The notes under the pieces: model-generated
Told to the model about the DNA's origin: nothing
Database searches by the model: none
Seen by the model: only the letters and a program-made list of their open reading frames with translations
Source of the DNA: Sciurus carolinensis
Lineage: Eukaryota > Chordata > Mammalia > Rodentia > Sciuridae
Assembly (NCBI RefSeq): GCF_902686445.1
Contig: NC_062219.1
Coordinates: 42,559,056-42,623,055 of the forward strand
Direction: 5' to 3'
DNA length: 64,000 nucleotides
Made by a program: the position numbers and the translations under genes
Shown: positions 1 through 11,345 of the stretch, piece by piece
How the letters are laid out: each line of letters begins with the position of its first letter
How positions within the stretch are numbered: the stretch's first letter is position 1

Positions 1-1862
1 ACTGGAACAAGGCAGGGATGCCCTCTTTCACCACTTCTATTCAATATCGTCCTTGAAACTCTAGCCAGAGCAATTAGACAGACCAAAGAAATTAAAGGGA
101 TACGAATAGGAAAAGAAGAACTCAAACTATCCCTATTTGCTGATGATATGATTGTATACTTAGAGGAACCAGGAAATTCCACCAGAAAACTGTTAGATCT
201 CATAAGTGAATTCAGTAAAGTAGTGGGATATAAGATCAATGCACATAAATCTAAGGCATTTCTATACATAAGTGATGAATCTTCAGAAAGAGAAATTAGG
301 AAAACTACCCCATTCACAATAGCTTCAAAAAAAATAAAATACTTTGGAATCAATCTCACAAAAGAGGTGAAAGACCTCTACAATGAGAACTACAGAACAC
401 TAAAGAAAGAAATTAAAGAAAACCTCAGAAGATGGAAAGATCTCCCATGTTCTTGGATAAGAAGAATTAATATTGTCAAAATGGCCATACTACCAAAAGT
501 GCTATACAGATTCAATGCAATTCCAATTAAAATCCCAATGATGTACCTTACAGAAATAGAGCAAGAAATTATGAAATTCATCTGGAAGAATAAAAAACCC
601 AGAATAGCTAAAGCAATCCTTGGCAGAAAGAGTGAAGCAGGGGGTATCGCAATACCAGATCTTCAACTCCACTACAAAGCAATAGTAACAAAAACGGCAT
701 GGTATTGGTACCAAAATAGAAAGGTGGATCAATGGTACAGAATAGAGGACACGGACACAAACCCAAATAAATACAATTTTCTCATACTAGACAAAGGGGC
801 CAAAAATATGCAATGGAGAAAAGATAGCCTCTTCAACAAATGGTGCTGGGAGAATTGGAAATCCATATGCAACAGAATGAAACCAAACCCATATCTCTCA
901 CCATGCACAAAACTAAACTCAAAATGGATTAAGGACCTCGGAATCAGACCAGAGACCTTGCATCTTATAGAAGAAAAAGTAGGTCCAGAGTTTCAACATG
1001 TCAGCTTAGGACCAGACTTCCTCAACAGGACTCCAAGAGCACAAGAAATAAAAGCAAGAATTAATAACTGGGATAGATTCAAACTAAAAACTTTCTCTCA
1101 GCAAAGGAAACTATCAGCAATGCGAAGAAAGAGCCTACAGAGTGGGAGAAAATCTTTGCCAATCATACTTCAGATAGAGCACTAATCTCCAGAATCTATA
1201 AAGAACTCAAAAAACTCTACACCAAGAATGCAAGTAATCCAATCGACAAATGGGCCAAGGAAATGAATAGACACTTCACAGAAGAAGATCTATAAGCAAT
1301 CAACAAACATATGGAAAAATGTTCAACATCTCTAGTAATAAGAGAAATGCAAATCAAAACCACCCTAAGATTCCATCTTACCCCAATTAGAATGGCGATT
1401 ATCAAGAATACAAGCAACAACAGGTGTTGGCGAGGATGTGGGGAGAAAGGTACACTCATACATTGCTGGTGGGGCTGCAAATTAGTGCAGCCACTCTGGA
1501 AAGCAGTATGGAGACTCCTTAGAAAACTTGGAATGGAACCACCATTTGACCCAGCTATCCCACTCCTTGGCCTATACCCAAAGGATTTAAAATCAGCATA
1601 TTACAGAGATACAGCCACATCAATGTTCATAGCTGCTCAGTTCACAATAGCCAGATTGTGGAACCAACCTAGATGCCCTTCAATTGATGAATGGATAAAG
1701 AAACTGTGGCATATATATACAATGGAATATTACTCAGCCATAAAGAATGATAAAATTATGGCATTTGCAGGCAAATGGATGAAACTGGAGAATATCATGC
1801 TAAGTGAGATAAGCCAATCTCAAAAAACCAAAAGAAGAATGATATCGCTAATAAGTGGATGA
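1..1862 (+). pseudogene. L1 ORF2 (endonuclease/reverse transcriptase), C-terminal portion, disabled
   Basis: ORF2 protein nicks target DNA and reverse transcribes L1 RNA. Visible here are the reverse transcriptase palm with FADD at 136-147, the long C-terminal domain, and a CX3CX7HX4C zinc-knuckle-like motif at about 1423-1475. The frame is open from 1 to 1185. The true frame shifts near 1090, where the copy at about 53.83 kb has one more base after the A run; the shifted frame reads NFLSAKE from 1089 and continues to the L1 C-terminus at 1862. A second lesion is TAA at 1293-1295; both other copies have CAA there. With only two disabling changes in about 1.86 kb, the copy is fairly young but not able to make full ORF2. 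Confidence 0.93.
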
Positions 1863-2143
1863 GGACACATAATGGGGGGTGGGAAGAGTTAGTGTTAGGG
1901 TTAGAGTGAGGGTTAGGGAGGGGGGCAAGAATGGAGGAAGGAAGGACTGTATAGAGGGAAAAGAGGGGTGGGAGGGGTGGGGGGAAGGGAAAAAATAACA
2001 GAATGAATCAAACATTACCCTATGTAAATTTATGATTACACAAATGGTATGCCTTTACGCCATGTACAAATAGAGAAACAACATGTATCCCATTTGTGTA
2101 CAATAATAAAAAAATAAAAAAATAATAATAATTAAAAAAAAAA
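1863..2143 (+). other. L1 3'UTR with G-rich polypurine tract and telomere-like hexamers
   Basis: After the ORF2 stop comes a purine tract (about 1871-1993) with several runs of three or more G, typical of L1 3'UTRs and able in principle to form G-quadruplexes. Within it TTAGGG occurs at 1895-1900 and 1913-1918. The second copy (3361 onward) lacks these hexamers. A conserved AT-rich segment follows (about 2000-2104), then the A-rich tail. Confidence 0.85.
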
Positions 2144-2712
2144 GGAAAGGGTTGGTAGAGCAGATAATAAAGTCATTACTATATAGTGCCTTCAAATGAC
2201 ATACTTTAACCACCAAGACATAGATAGTTAAGCAAAAGAAACACTAGAATTGCTATTTTAAGATCAGATAAAATAGACTTCAAGACAAACACTACCACTA
2301 AAGATAAAAAGGGATAATTCATGGGAGAATGTAACACTTATAAACTTATGTTAACCTAGTAAGAGCCATTCTGATCCTGGGCATAAAAACAATACTGTTA
2401 GACAAAGTTCACAAACTTTCTTTATAGTTATTATTTTATTTAGAATATGTCCCTTGGAAGAGATATAGCCCAAATACCATGGTCAAAAATTATTTGGATT
2501 GATTTTTTTTCCCTTTTGCACAGATACCTTATTAATTTTATATATAGGTTGGTTCATTTGTTTCTGTTTATATTCTGTCTTAGAGTCTTTATCGCATGTT
2601 TGACAATTTTATTTTATTTTTCCATGGGGAAATATTTTTGTACAGTGAAATATTTATGTTGGTCAAAATTGAAGCTAAATAAAAGGTACATCTGGAAAAA
2701 AAAAAAAAAAAA
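2144..2712 (+). pseudogene. Probable processed mRNA 3'UTR (retrocopy) ending in AATAAA and poly(A); extent uncertain
   Basis: Near the right end 'gctaaataaaaggtac' supplies an AATAAA polyadenylation signal at about 2677-2684, followed about 15-18 bases later by an A run (about 2697-2712). That spacing fits a mature mRNA 3' end copied back into DNA. Upstream is AU-rich, 3'UTR-like sequence with no convincing coding frame; a 105-codon frame at 2447-2764 runs through the A run into the L1 and is not credible. I do not recognise the parent gene. The left limit is unknown, and part of 2144-2440 may be plain genomic DNA. The A run abuts a 5'-truncated L1. Confidence 0.45.
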
Positions 2713-3578
2713 CTTTACACAGAGAATACAAATAACCCAATCAACAAATGGGCTAAGGAAATGAACAGACACTTCACAGAAGATTTACAAGCAATCAACA
2801 GATATATGAAAAAATGTTCAACATATCTAGTAATAAGAGAAATGCAAATCAAAACTACCCTAAGATTCCATCTCACCCCAATTAGAATGGCGATTATCAA
2901 GAATACAAGCAACTATAGTTGTTGGTTAGGATGTGGAGGAAAAGGTACACTCATACATTGCTGGTGGGGTTGCAAATTAGTGCAGCCACTCTGGAAAGCA
3001 GTGTGAAGATTCCTTAGAAAACTTGGAATTTAACCACCATTTGACCACCCAGCTATCCACTGCTTGGCCTATACCCAAAGGACTTAATATCAGCATACTA
3101 CAGAGATGCAGCCACATCAATGATCATAGTTCCTCAATTCACAATAGCCAGATTGTGGAACCAACCTAGATGCCCTTCAATTGATGAATGGATAAAGAAA
3201 CTGTGGTGTATATATACAATGGAATATTACTCAGCCATAAAGAATGATAAAATTGTGTCATTTGCAGGCAAATGGATGAAACTGGAGAATATCATGCTAA
3301 GTGAGATAAGCCAATCTCAAAAGACCAAAGGATGAATGATCTTGCTGATAAGTAGATGATGATACATAATGGGGGGTGAGAGGGAGGCAAGAATGGAGGA
3401 AGGAGAGACTATATAGAGGGAAAAGAGGAGTGGTAGGGGAGGGGGGAAAGGAAAAAATAACAGAATGAATCAAACACCTTTACCCTATGTAAATGTATGA
3501 TTACACAAATGGTATGCCTCTACTTCATGTACAATCAGAGAAGCAAGTTGTACCCCATTTGTTTACAATAAAAAAAAA
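2713..3578 (+). mobile_element. L1 LINE, 5'-truncated (ORF2 C-terminus, 3'UTR, tail)
   Basis: The segment is closely similar to 1220-2143: the ORF2 C-terminus ([15 protein letters not shown] onward), the CX3CX7HX4C motif at about 2920-2975, a shortened G-rich 3'UTR (about 3345-3450) and an A tail at about 3568-3578. It is more decayed than the first copy. A TGA at 3004-3006 replaces a Trp codon, three bases are missing near 2780, and there are small indels near 3040-3060. Its 5' end starts exactly at the A run of the preceding retrocopy. Confidence 0.93.
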
Positions 3579-3599
3579 GAAATTACCATGAATATGTTT

Positions 3600-4244
3600 A
3601 TGTGGATGGAAGTGAATATCTCAATAATATGAAAGATTTTCTAAAAATATGTTTCTTAAATTTAATCAATAAAGTATACATAACCATAGTATAACTTGAA
3701 AGTTCTATAAATTAGACAAGACAGAACAATAGTAGATTTCCTTTAAATCAAGTTTATGTTTATGTTACTCAACCTTTCCTTTTGGCTTATAATGAAATGT
3801 GAAATTCCAGACCAGTTGTTGAATATGAAAGTGACTGAGTCCTTGCCTGTGGTCATGGACCAAAAAGGATCTGGATCCCAAATAGCTGGAATAAGTAATC
3901 TTAGAAGTCCTTGAGAACAAGAACTGGGCCCAAATATAAGATCGTGTAGTTTATGAAAAGCAAAATGGAGTTGAGAGTTTGTTTGGCAAAACCTAGTAAT
4001 ATGGTCAAGGAGAGATCAAGTCAAGGGTAGAGTGAGAGCTATTCACGACTCAAACCAATTCACAATGAGAGCTCATTACGAGTTAGAAGGTATTATCATA
4101 TATTATTTTAGTTAAAGGAAGATCTTCAAACTAGTGGGAAAGAAGTAGATTTGTCCACAAAATATGTTTCAAGGAACAATTAAATATTTAGAAAAATACA
4201 GGTTATATGTTCATCTTGAAAATACCACAATAATTCCAGATGGA

Positions 4245-4279
<35 letters not shown>

Positions 4280-4429
4280 GGAACACGTGTGTATGCATAT
4301 ACAAGAATTAGAAGAACATTTAAGAGAGATCTAGATGACAATTTTTAAGCATTAAAATAGCCAAAACAATTAATAAAGCAAGAGATTTATATGCTTAATA
4401 CAAACAGTTTTGTGTCTAAATTCCTATAA
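3600..4429. other. AT-rich unassigned stretch
   Basis: Apart from the GT microsatellite near 4.26 kb I see no gene, RNA or recognisable element. Open frames are short and random in composition. Confidence 0.6.
4248..4277. repeat. (TG)n microsatellite
   Basis: Fifteen perfect TG units are seen directly. Confidence 0.98.
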
Positions 4430-4720
4430 TCAATAAGGATTTATAAGTTCTTACTGATTGCTAGGCACTAGAAGCACAAAGAAAAACAAAAGCAGATTAA
4501 GGTTCTGCCTTCTTAGAGTTTATAATCTAGTGGGAATGGGAATTAGGGGAAAGAGTAGGATTAGACATAAATTAAAGAATGAAGTTAAAAATATGCTCAG
4601 GGATTTCCAGGAAGGTAAATGGTGCTACAATAGCATAAAATGCCAAGATTGGACCTAACTTCTGGGTTTGGGAAATGCTTTCCTGGGAAAGCAATGGCTG
4701 AACTGCTAGCTGAAGGATGA
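4430..4720 (-). mobile_element. L2 LINE fossil (antisense)
   Basis: The phrases 'ttgctaggcactagaagc', 'ttagagtttataatctagtg' and 'gctttcctgggaaagcaatgg' match the usual antisense order of an L2 3' end (size/age phrase, then 'stock/lesion' phrase). It is strongly diverged. Any open frame in it is a by-product. Confidence 0.55.
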
Positions 4721-5880
4721 ATAAGAAATGTGTCGGTGGACTGGAGTGATTTCTAAGAGTGCCCTGAGCCTTTGACCCTTGCTCTCAACATGACATGATC
4801 AACTCTCTTTATCTTTGTGTATTTATTTATTTGGGGTTTTTCAAAGGATTTATTGGTCATATTTACATCTATTATAGCAGGGGCTGAACCTCAGAGTTCA
4901 TCTTTGCTCCAGAGTGTGAGTATCAGGGGATGCCTAGGTCTTTCTGCCTCTCTGGAGACACCTGAGATGTGAGATTATTCTCCTCACCCTTTCTCTTAGG
5001 ACCTTGGGCCACTGCAACTCAGGGATCCTGGGCTATTTTAACGGGTTACCTTCTCAGCTCAAGGTGCAAACGTTATGGTTGAGGGTGGACAGGCAAGGCA
5101 GGAGTCACTCCGAGCAGTCAGTAGCTGACTCTGTCCATCTTCTCTGCCCTGGTCCTTCTCTTTCTTCCCTGACTAGTCCCATAGTAGACAAGACCTGACT
5201 TGGTGGACATTTATACCATAGACCAAAACCTTTAACTTTTGCCCCAAAGCCAACCCTTTATCCCGCAGAACCTGGAGCCCAAGTACCATCAGTGCATTGT
5301 ACTGTGGTAGCTTCCCTGTCCTGTTTCTGTGAACAAGTGGCATTTTTGGTGAGCAAAAGGAAGAACATGATATGTTTGAAGCATTGAGATATTAAACCAG
5401 TAATCTAATTATTTGTAAAAGAGAAGCAATAAAATTAATACAGGTAACAAAGGTAATTTTACAAATCAAATCATGGAAACTAGGTAGGAAGAGGGAGTAT
5501 ATTTAGAGTGTGGAGATTAATGTATGAGAGTCAGTGTATGAAACCGGGGGGGCTGGAGAAGAGGGGGGATAAGCTAATATTTTAGTTTTACAATGAGAAC
5601 AACAGAGAAACAGAGTTATGTAGGACTAGGGGTAAGAAATGGGAAGTAGGAAATACAATCAAATTTTTATATTAAAAATAATCATCTGGATTTAGTGTAG
5701 AAAATGGAAGATCAGTTAGGAAGTAACTAAACAGAAAATTTGCAGTCCCTATGAAAGTTACTGTAGTAAAAGTAGAGAAAATTGAATGGAAGCAAAAAAA
5801 AAAAAAAAAAAAAAAAGAGGATGATGAAATTGACAAGAACTTTTAATAGTTTGGAAAATTGGGTTGCATGTTTGATATTA
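4721..5880. other. Unassigned sequence with poly(A) run
   Basis: No gene is seen. A 23-base A run sits at 5794-5816 with no recognisable SINE directly before it. 4900-5200 is locally more GC-rich but its 64-codon frame has no recognisable motif. A short GTT/GCT triplet tract lies at 5890-5911. Confidence 0.5.
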
Positions 5881-5899
5881 GCCATGTGCATTGTTGTTG

Positions 5900-6440
5900 T
5901 TGCTGTTGTTGTATAATAAATGCCTCAAAAATTTAGATGACATAAATGACCTTTTTATTCTGCTCAGAGATTTTATATGTCAATAATTCAGACAGGGCAT
6001 GGCAGATATGGCTCTTTATCACCCTACAATGTCTGGGTCTTCTGCTTAGATGACTTGGAATCTGGATAACTCAATAGTTCAGGGGTAGAATCTCTTGGAC
6101 ATGTCTTCATTCAATATATCTGATGGTCAGCCGGGATCTCATTTGAGGCTTTCAGTCTGAGAAATTACATACTAGCCTTATGTAGTAACGGTGCTTCCTC
6201 ACAGTATGGCAGCCTCAGGGAAGTCATACTTCTTATAAGTTCACATACAGCTCAAAAAAAGTATCTTTTCAGCAAACAAGATGAAATCTTAAATATCTAC
6301 TAGAAAATTATGCAGACTTTCATTTCTGCTACATTTCCTTGGTTACAAGCAAATCATTAATCCATCCCAATTAAGGGAAGAGAACACAGATCTATCTCAT
6401 AGTGGGGAGATTGGAAAAATAATATGTCATCATAAATTAC
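5900..6440. repeat. Possible ancient eutherian interspersed repeat
   Basis: The segment has the feel of a dispersed mammalian repeat: 'cagacagggcatggcagatatggct', then 'gtctgggtcttctgcttag', then 'gatggtcagccgggatctc', in the order seen in a common old human repeat beginning with a 'taacaaattaccac' block. The family name is uncertain and so is the orientation. Confidence 0.4.
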
Positions 6441-6654
6441 TTACATTCTTCTCCATGCCAAATGCATTTATAAGTTTTCAGGACCCCTGACGAGTTCTTT
6501 CTTGCTATGGCATCAGGCTGTGACTCAAAGTCTAAATCAGACCTAGCTTTCCAAGAGGTGCCTCAAGTTTAGTTCCTTGGGTACAGTTCCTTAGACACAG
6601 TTTCTCTCAGTTAAAGACCTATGAAGAAAAGTCACAAGTCATATATCCCCTGTA

Positions 6655-7190
6655 ATAGTCAGGGCTCTCCAGAGAATAGAACCAAATAGGATGTGTGAGT
6701 GTGTGTGTGTAAAACGTTTGGCTCATGATTATAGAGGTTGACAAGTACCAAGACCTGCAGTTAGGAAGCTTGAGTTCCATTATCAATGATGTAGTTCCAG
6801 TCCAAGTCCAAAGGCTCTGAGGACCAGGAAAACCATGTAGTTCCAGTTTGGTGGTCAGCAGGCCTGAGACTCAGGAAGAGCTGATAGTTCAGTTCAAGTC
6901 TGAAGCTAAGGGAAAATAAAATGTCCCAGCTTGAAGGTAGTCATAGAGAATTCTGTCTTATTCTCTAGTCAACCTTTTGTTCTATTCAGACATTCAGTTG
7001 ATTGAATGAGTCCCACCCACTTTAGGAAGGGCAATCTGCTTTACTCAGTCTATCAATTTAAATGTTAATCTTGTCCAAAACACCATCACGGAAACTCTGG
7101 CACAATGTTTGACCAAATAACTGAATACCCTGTGGCCCAAAGTGACACACGCAATCAGCCATCACCTCTCCCAACACACCAAATAAACAG
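6655..7190. repeat. Ancient repeat of the 'ctctccagagaa' family, copy 1
   Basis: The order 'gggctctccagagaatag', 'gctcatgattatagagg', 'gagtcccacccacttt', 'aatctgctttactcagtc', 'aatgttaatcttgtcc', 'accatcacggaaactctgg' is that of a widespread mammalian repeat. A related copy lies at 59225-59790 in the same orientation. I cannot name the family with certainty. Confidence 0.55.
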
Positions 7191-7199
7191 TGTTAAGAC

Positions 7200-7780
7200 A
7201 AACACAGGATACCTGCAGTAGACATTCTCATTCCCATTCAAAAGAGGTTCAAGGCAGTTCCTGGTCCTTAGCACTTTTTAAATACATCTAGGAACATGTT
7301 TACATTCCCTTGATTATGACTCAGTCCTATTCCCTAGGAATCTTTGTCTTGACTCTCTTCTGGGCTCTTTGGCTCTTCCCTCTGAGTCATCTCTCTTTCT
7401 TCATAAAATGTGGCCCATGTCTGCAGTTGAGTAGATATTTTCTACTTTCCTTCTGTCCATAGTAGTTTCAGGACTTCCAAAAGCCTCTCTCAGTTTTGTA
7501 CTATCTTTGTCTCTTTAAGTTCAATTTGATATAATTAAAAATTTTTTTTTAATTTGATGGGCTTTATTCTTATAAATCTGCTTTCCCTTCTGTTAGATAG
7601 AAAACATTCAACATATATCTTCAAGATAGTCCTTCTCTATTTTGGGATCCCTGAGCCGGAGAGGTAAGTTTATGAGTCTTCAATGTAACAGGTATAGAAG
7701 TTGTACCTGCGGTAAAGTCTGCATAATATGAAGGAATAAAGATTCAAAGAGTGTTTATGACCAAACCTAGCTGTCACACA
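7200..7780. other. Unassigned pyrimidine-rich stretch
   Basis: Nothing recognisable is seen. The interval is rich in CT phrases and contains no frame longer than 60 codons. Confidence 0.5.
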
Positions 7781-7781
7781 G

Positions 7782-7782
<1 letters not shown>

Positions 7783-7815
<33 letters not shown>
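7783..7815. repeat. (CA)n microsatellite
   Basis: About 16 uninterrupted CA units are seen directly. Confidence 0.98.
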
Positions 7816-7817
<2 letters not shown>

Positions 7818-7978
7818 AAGACAAACAAAATGACTAATAAAATTAATAGTGAGATACAAATTGGGTTATTTGTATTTATGATGAATATGATAGACCAAGA
7901 CTCAATAATATTAATACATAAGATATTCTTAAAAAATAAAATTAAAATTACATCTCAAAAGAGAAAATATCATAGGAC

Positions 7979-8318
7979 TGAATGTATGTCCCTCCAAAAT
8001 TCATATGTTGGAATTTTACTCCTCAATGTGATAGGACTTAGAAGGAGAGACATTTGAGAGGTAATTAGCACTCATAAATAAGATTCATGACTTTTTAAAA
8101 GGAACCTCAGAGAGCTCTCTCATGCTCTCTTTCTGCCATACAAAAATGCAGTGAGAAGTAGGAGGTCTACAACCTGAAAATAGTCATCACCAGAACTCAA
8201 GCATGCTGTGACCTTGATCTTGAACTTCCAACCTCTATAGCAATGAGAAACAGATTCCTATTTTTTATAAGCCACCCGGTCTGAGGTACTTTGGTACTAT
8301 ATTATAGCAACCCTAACT
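7979..8318 (+). mobile_element. MaLR/MLT1-like LTR fossil
   Basis: It opens TGAATGTATGTCCCTCC and proceeds through 'aaaattcatatgttgg', an 'agagagctctctcatgct' block and 'ataagccacccggtctgag', ending 'ttatagcaaccctaac'. This is the order of an old non-autonomous mammalian LTR. A 75-codon frame at 7830-8057 overlaps its start and is not a gene. The subfamily is not determined. Confidence 0.5.
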
Positions 8319-8319
8319 C

Positions 8320-9650
8320 TCTCTTGTTATATCCCATAATAAGCTATAATGACATGCAAATGTAGAAAAGGAATTGTCAATTTTTAAAAAGCTAATTGCT
8401 GTTGAAATGACTCTTTTAAAGTATTGAACTCAAAGCAGAAAAAATGAGGCTAACCTGGTACAAACCTAGACTCCTGGGGCAATATTTAAAATTATAGGGC
8501 AATGTTCCAGCAATTTATATGGCAAGCATTGAGAAAGTTATTTACTTAGTAATTCCATTACTATAAAATAAATACTATGTACATCAGTGTTCATTGAAGC
8601 ATCATTTTTTTTTACTTTTTTAGAATTTTTATTTTGAGTACATTAAATTTACTCATAAAAACATTCTAAAAATGTACAATTTTTCCTTTTAAATTCATCA
8701 TTTTTGTACAAGAATCCTAGTGGAAGCATTATTTTTAATAAAGAAAAATCACAAACACTTGACATTTTCAAAAATAGATGTATTGTTAAGTAAATTATGA
8801 GACATACATAGAATTAGGAATTTAAAAGCTAATAACAGTTATTTGTGCTTTAATTGAATAAAAACAAGATCACATTAATAAAAACCAAGTAAAATATGAT
8901 TTTAATTTAGTTACATACAAATTAAAGTTTACAAGGAAATATATCAAAATATTAACACCATTTATCTCTATGAGATACAATTGAGGGTGATTTCTATTTT
9001 TTCTTTTATTCTGTTTAGTTTGTTTTTCATTTTCCCACAGTAAGTATGTATTACTTTAAAAAACAGAAAACAATAAAAAACAATAAAAATGAGCTTAAAT
9101 GATGCAAAACTGAAAGACTTTTTCTTTGAACAATTGCACAAGAAAAGACCAAGTACTTAGTAGTAAAGCCCCTAAGGAGAAAGTGGACATCTCAGCACAG
9201 ATGTTAGGATAAAAATGCAATATGGGAAGCATGAAAGAAAAAAAAAAAAAAAAAGACTCAGACTGAATCAAAACAGAGACAATTCCCTCAGGTGAATGGT
9301 TTTCTAAAAATCTGGCACAGAAACCATTTATTCACAATAGGTCTTGCCCAGAAACATTAAAAGAAAAACAATTGAAGACAAAGAAGGGACTCGGCTGGGA
9401 GGAGGGGGAAGGGCAGGTTGGAGCCCTGATGCCTGACACTCTTTATCCAGGGGGTCCACCTCCCCACAGAAGGGGTCCCTGGGGCAGGCTCTGAGGAGGC
9501 ATTAGGTCTAAACAACACAGTCTGAAAATCAAGAAAATGATCTAGGGGTAAGGTCAGAATCCACACTATAATCTTCAACATTTATTGCATAGAAAAATAA
9601 AACAAAATTTATGCAGTTCTCATAATATTATAGGTTGATTCATTCATTTA
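8320..9650. other. Very AT-rich unassigned stretch with an imperfect hairpin
   Basis: No gene is seen. 8618-8672 forms an imperfect inverted repeat with arms of about 22 bases and a loop of about 9. A 16-base A run lies at about 9239-9254. The 74-codon minus-strand frame at 9357-9581 is proline-rich and random-looking. Confidence 0.5.
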
Positions 9651-9654
9651 TTTT

Positions 9655-9774
9655 TTATTTTTCATTTTAAGACAGAATCTCAGTAAGTTACTGAGATGGA
9701 TCTCAAACTTGCAGGTTTCTTTCCACAGTCTCCCAAGTTGCTGGGATTACTGGTATGTGCTATCATGCCCAGCT
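9655..9774 (-). mobile_element. B1-type SINE (7SL-derived)
   Basis: Read on the minus strand it begins GCTGGGCATGATAGCACATA, then has 'CCAGTAATCCCAGCAACTTG' and an 'ACTTACTGAGATTCTG' end followed by an A/T-rich tail. This is the 7SL-derived B1 order with its internal pol III boxes. It is diverged and lacks a recognisable ID half. Confidence 0.8.
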
Positions 9775-10270
9775 TGGTTCATTAGTTCTTCACAAATACA
9801 TTGTCTATCCATTAAAACCTTAAAGTGTATCACTTTGGGTGTTAATATCTATAGGTACTTGGACTGGGAGGATGCTGTCTGATCTTTTGAGTTACCCAGA
9901 GTAAAGAAAACAAAACCAAATTTGAGTCCATCTAAAAAGGACTGTGGCATTAAGATGCTGAATCTGTTTGGGCAAGATCACTTGTGGTCATGCGGAACAC
10001 AAAAGGGAGAAGAATCTTCCAGATGCCAGGGTCATGTGGAATTGGACAGGAATGTACAGTGGTAGCCACAACTAGGCTGACCCCAGCAACTCTGAATCAA
10101 AGCTGTTAGCAGGGCTCTGTAGAAAACTGAAGCATTTGGAAGTCTTACTTACTGAATCTGTTAACACTTGTCAGAAGTTTCACAGCTGGCCTTTTTTCTC
10201 TATGTTACAGTGGCTGCAGTACAGGCAAATGTGGGCATCTCTTCTGACTGCTGGGAAACAACTGCACAAA
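9775..10270. other. Unassigned stretch
   Basis: No element or gene is recognised between the B1 and the hAT-like fossil. Confidence 0.45.
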
Positions 10271-10274
10271 AGCA

Positions 10275-10590
10275 TGTTGTAGAATTATGCTGCTCAATCT
10301 GTAACCTTCAGTTATATGTGGCTATTAAGCTCTTAAAACTGAGTCGTACTATAAATGTAAAGTGCACAACAGATTTCAAAGATTTAGTGCAGAAACAACA
10401 TAAAATATCTCAATGACTTTTCATATTAATTATTGATATATTTTTAATATTGAAGCTAAATAAAATATATTACTAAATTATTTTCAACTACTTATCTTTT
10501 ATATGACTAATAGAAAATTTGAAATTACATACGTGGATGCATTTAGAGCTGCCATTAAATTTCTACTGGACCGTACTGTTAATGGGACAA
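10275..10590 (-). mobile_element. hAT-type DNA transposon fossil (non-autonomous), probable
   Basis: The left end 'ctgctcaatctgtaacc' with 'tatatgtggctattaagctc' and the right end 'tgccattaaatttctactgg' resemble the two ends of a common non-autonomous mammalian element whose ends read 'agccacatgtggctattgagc' and 'ctgtccaatat'. The centre is AT-rich, as in that family. A shorter relative lies at 26085-26175. The 82-codon frame at 10168-10416 overlaps it and is spurious. Confidence 0.45.
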
Positions 10591-11214
10591 ACAAAACTGG
10601 GGCAGCTGTAGGCTCTCAGGACTTGTTTGATATCTTTTTGTGAAAAGAAGGAAGAATTTCTTGTTTATGAATCAGGAGAGAGAAACAGCCCTGACCTTTT
10701 GAGTTATTGATGTAGAAATTGGAGTTCGAATTTCTTTGTGGAAGCAGGAAATGACAGTTAAATTCCATAATAAATGAGAGAGATGTACACCAACCCAAAA
10801 ATGCACCCAGAATGAGCCTTCAATGGTTTGTGCAATGGTTAGAAACTGATCTTTAATCAATCTGATTCTGTTTTGTTGCCAACATGGAAAAAAATTTCTA
10901 AACAGATTTCAAATAATGAATGTGGGTATTAACTATCAAGACGAGGTTAGAAATGTTGTAAAAAATGAGAGTTGTTCTCAACTTGTATTCAAGGATATGT
11001 CCCCCTTTATTTGTCTTAATATCAATGCAGAATACTTTTCTCCAAAACTGAACATTAATCATCTGAAGCCCATTAATTCTAACATACCGTTAAGTTATAT
11101 ATTTCCCCAAGAGCATATTCATTCATCATTTAAATTATTTTGAGAGTCTGAGTAGCATGATAGTACATTTTTAAAAGGAGCTTACGCTACACAGTCCTGC
11201 ACTTTCAAGGCCAT
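10591..11214. other. Unassigned stretch
   Basis: Several frames of 60-75 codons occur on both strands, none with a motif or coding bias that I can see. No element is recognised. Confidence 0.5.
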
Positions 11215-11345
11215 TAGCATTTTCATTCATTTATTTAACAGAAATTTATTGAACAATTACTATGCTCCAGGCATAGTAATGGGAATCGAAAATAGAATAA
11301 GATCTCTAGACTTCTAGAAATTATAGTTTAGTGTGGGAGGTAGGT
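11215..11345 (-). mobile_element. L2 LINE fossil, 3' end (antisense)
   Basis: The phrase 'attcatttatttaacagaaatttattgaacaattactatgctccaggcatag' (read across 11225-11275) followed by 'agacttctagaaattatag' is the antisense of the L2 3' end, diverged. Confidence 0.65.

Larger units (their letters stand above)
1..2143 (+). mobile_element. L1 LINE, 3' part (ORF2 C-terminal half, 3'UTR, poly(A)); 5' end outside window
   Basis: This is a rodent-type LINE-1 retrotransposon that is cut by the left edge of the window. Reading frame 1 is open from base 1 and carries reverse transcriptase sequence including the FADD catalytic box. The rest of ORF2, a G-rich 3'UTR (about 1863-2100) and an interrupted A-rich tail (about 2105-2143) follow. 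The order is that of a normal L1 3' end. Comparison with the other copies in the window (2713-3578 and 53022-54077) confirms the homology base for base over long stretches. The 5' target duplication cannot be seen because the 5' end is absent. Confidence 0.97.

Noticed and set aside
1895..1918. Possible interstitial telomere array
   Set aside because: Only two separated TTAGGG units occur, inside the G-rich L1 3'UTR.
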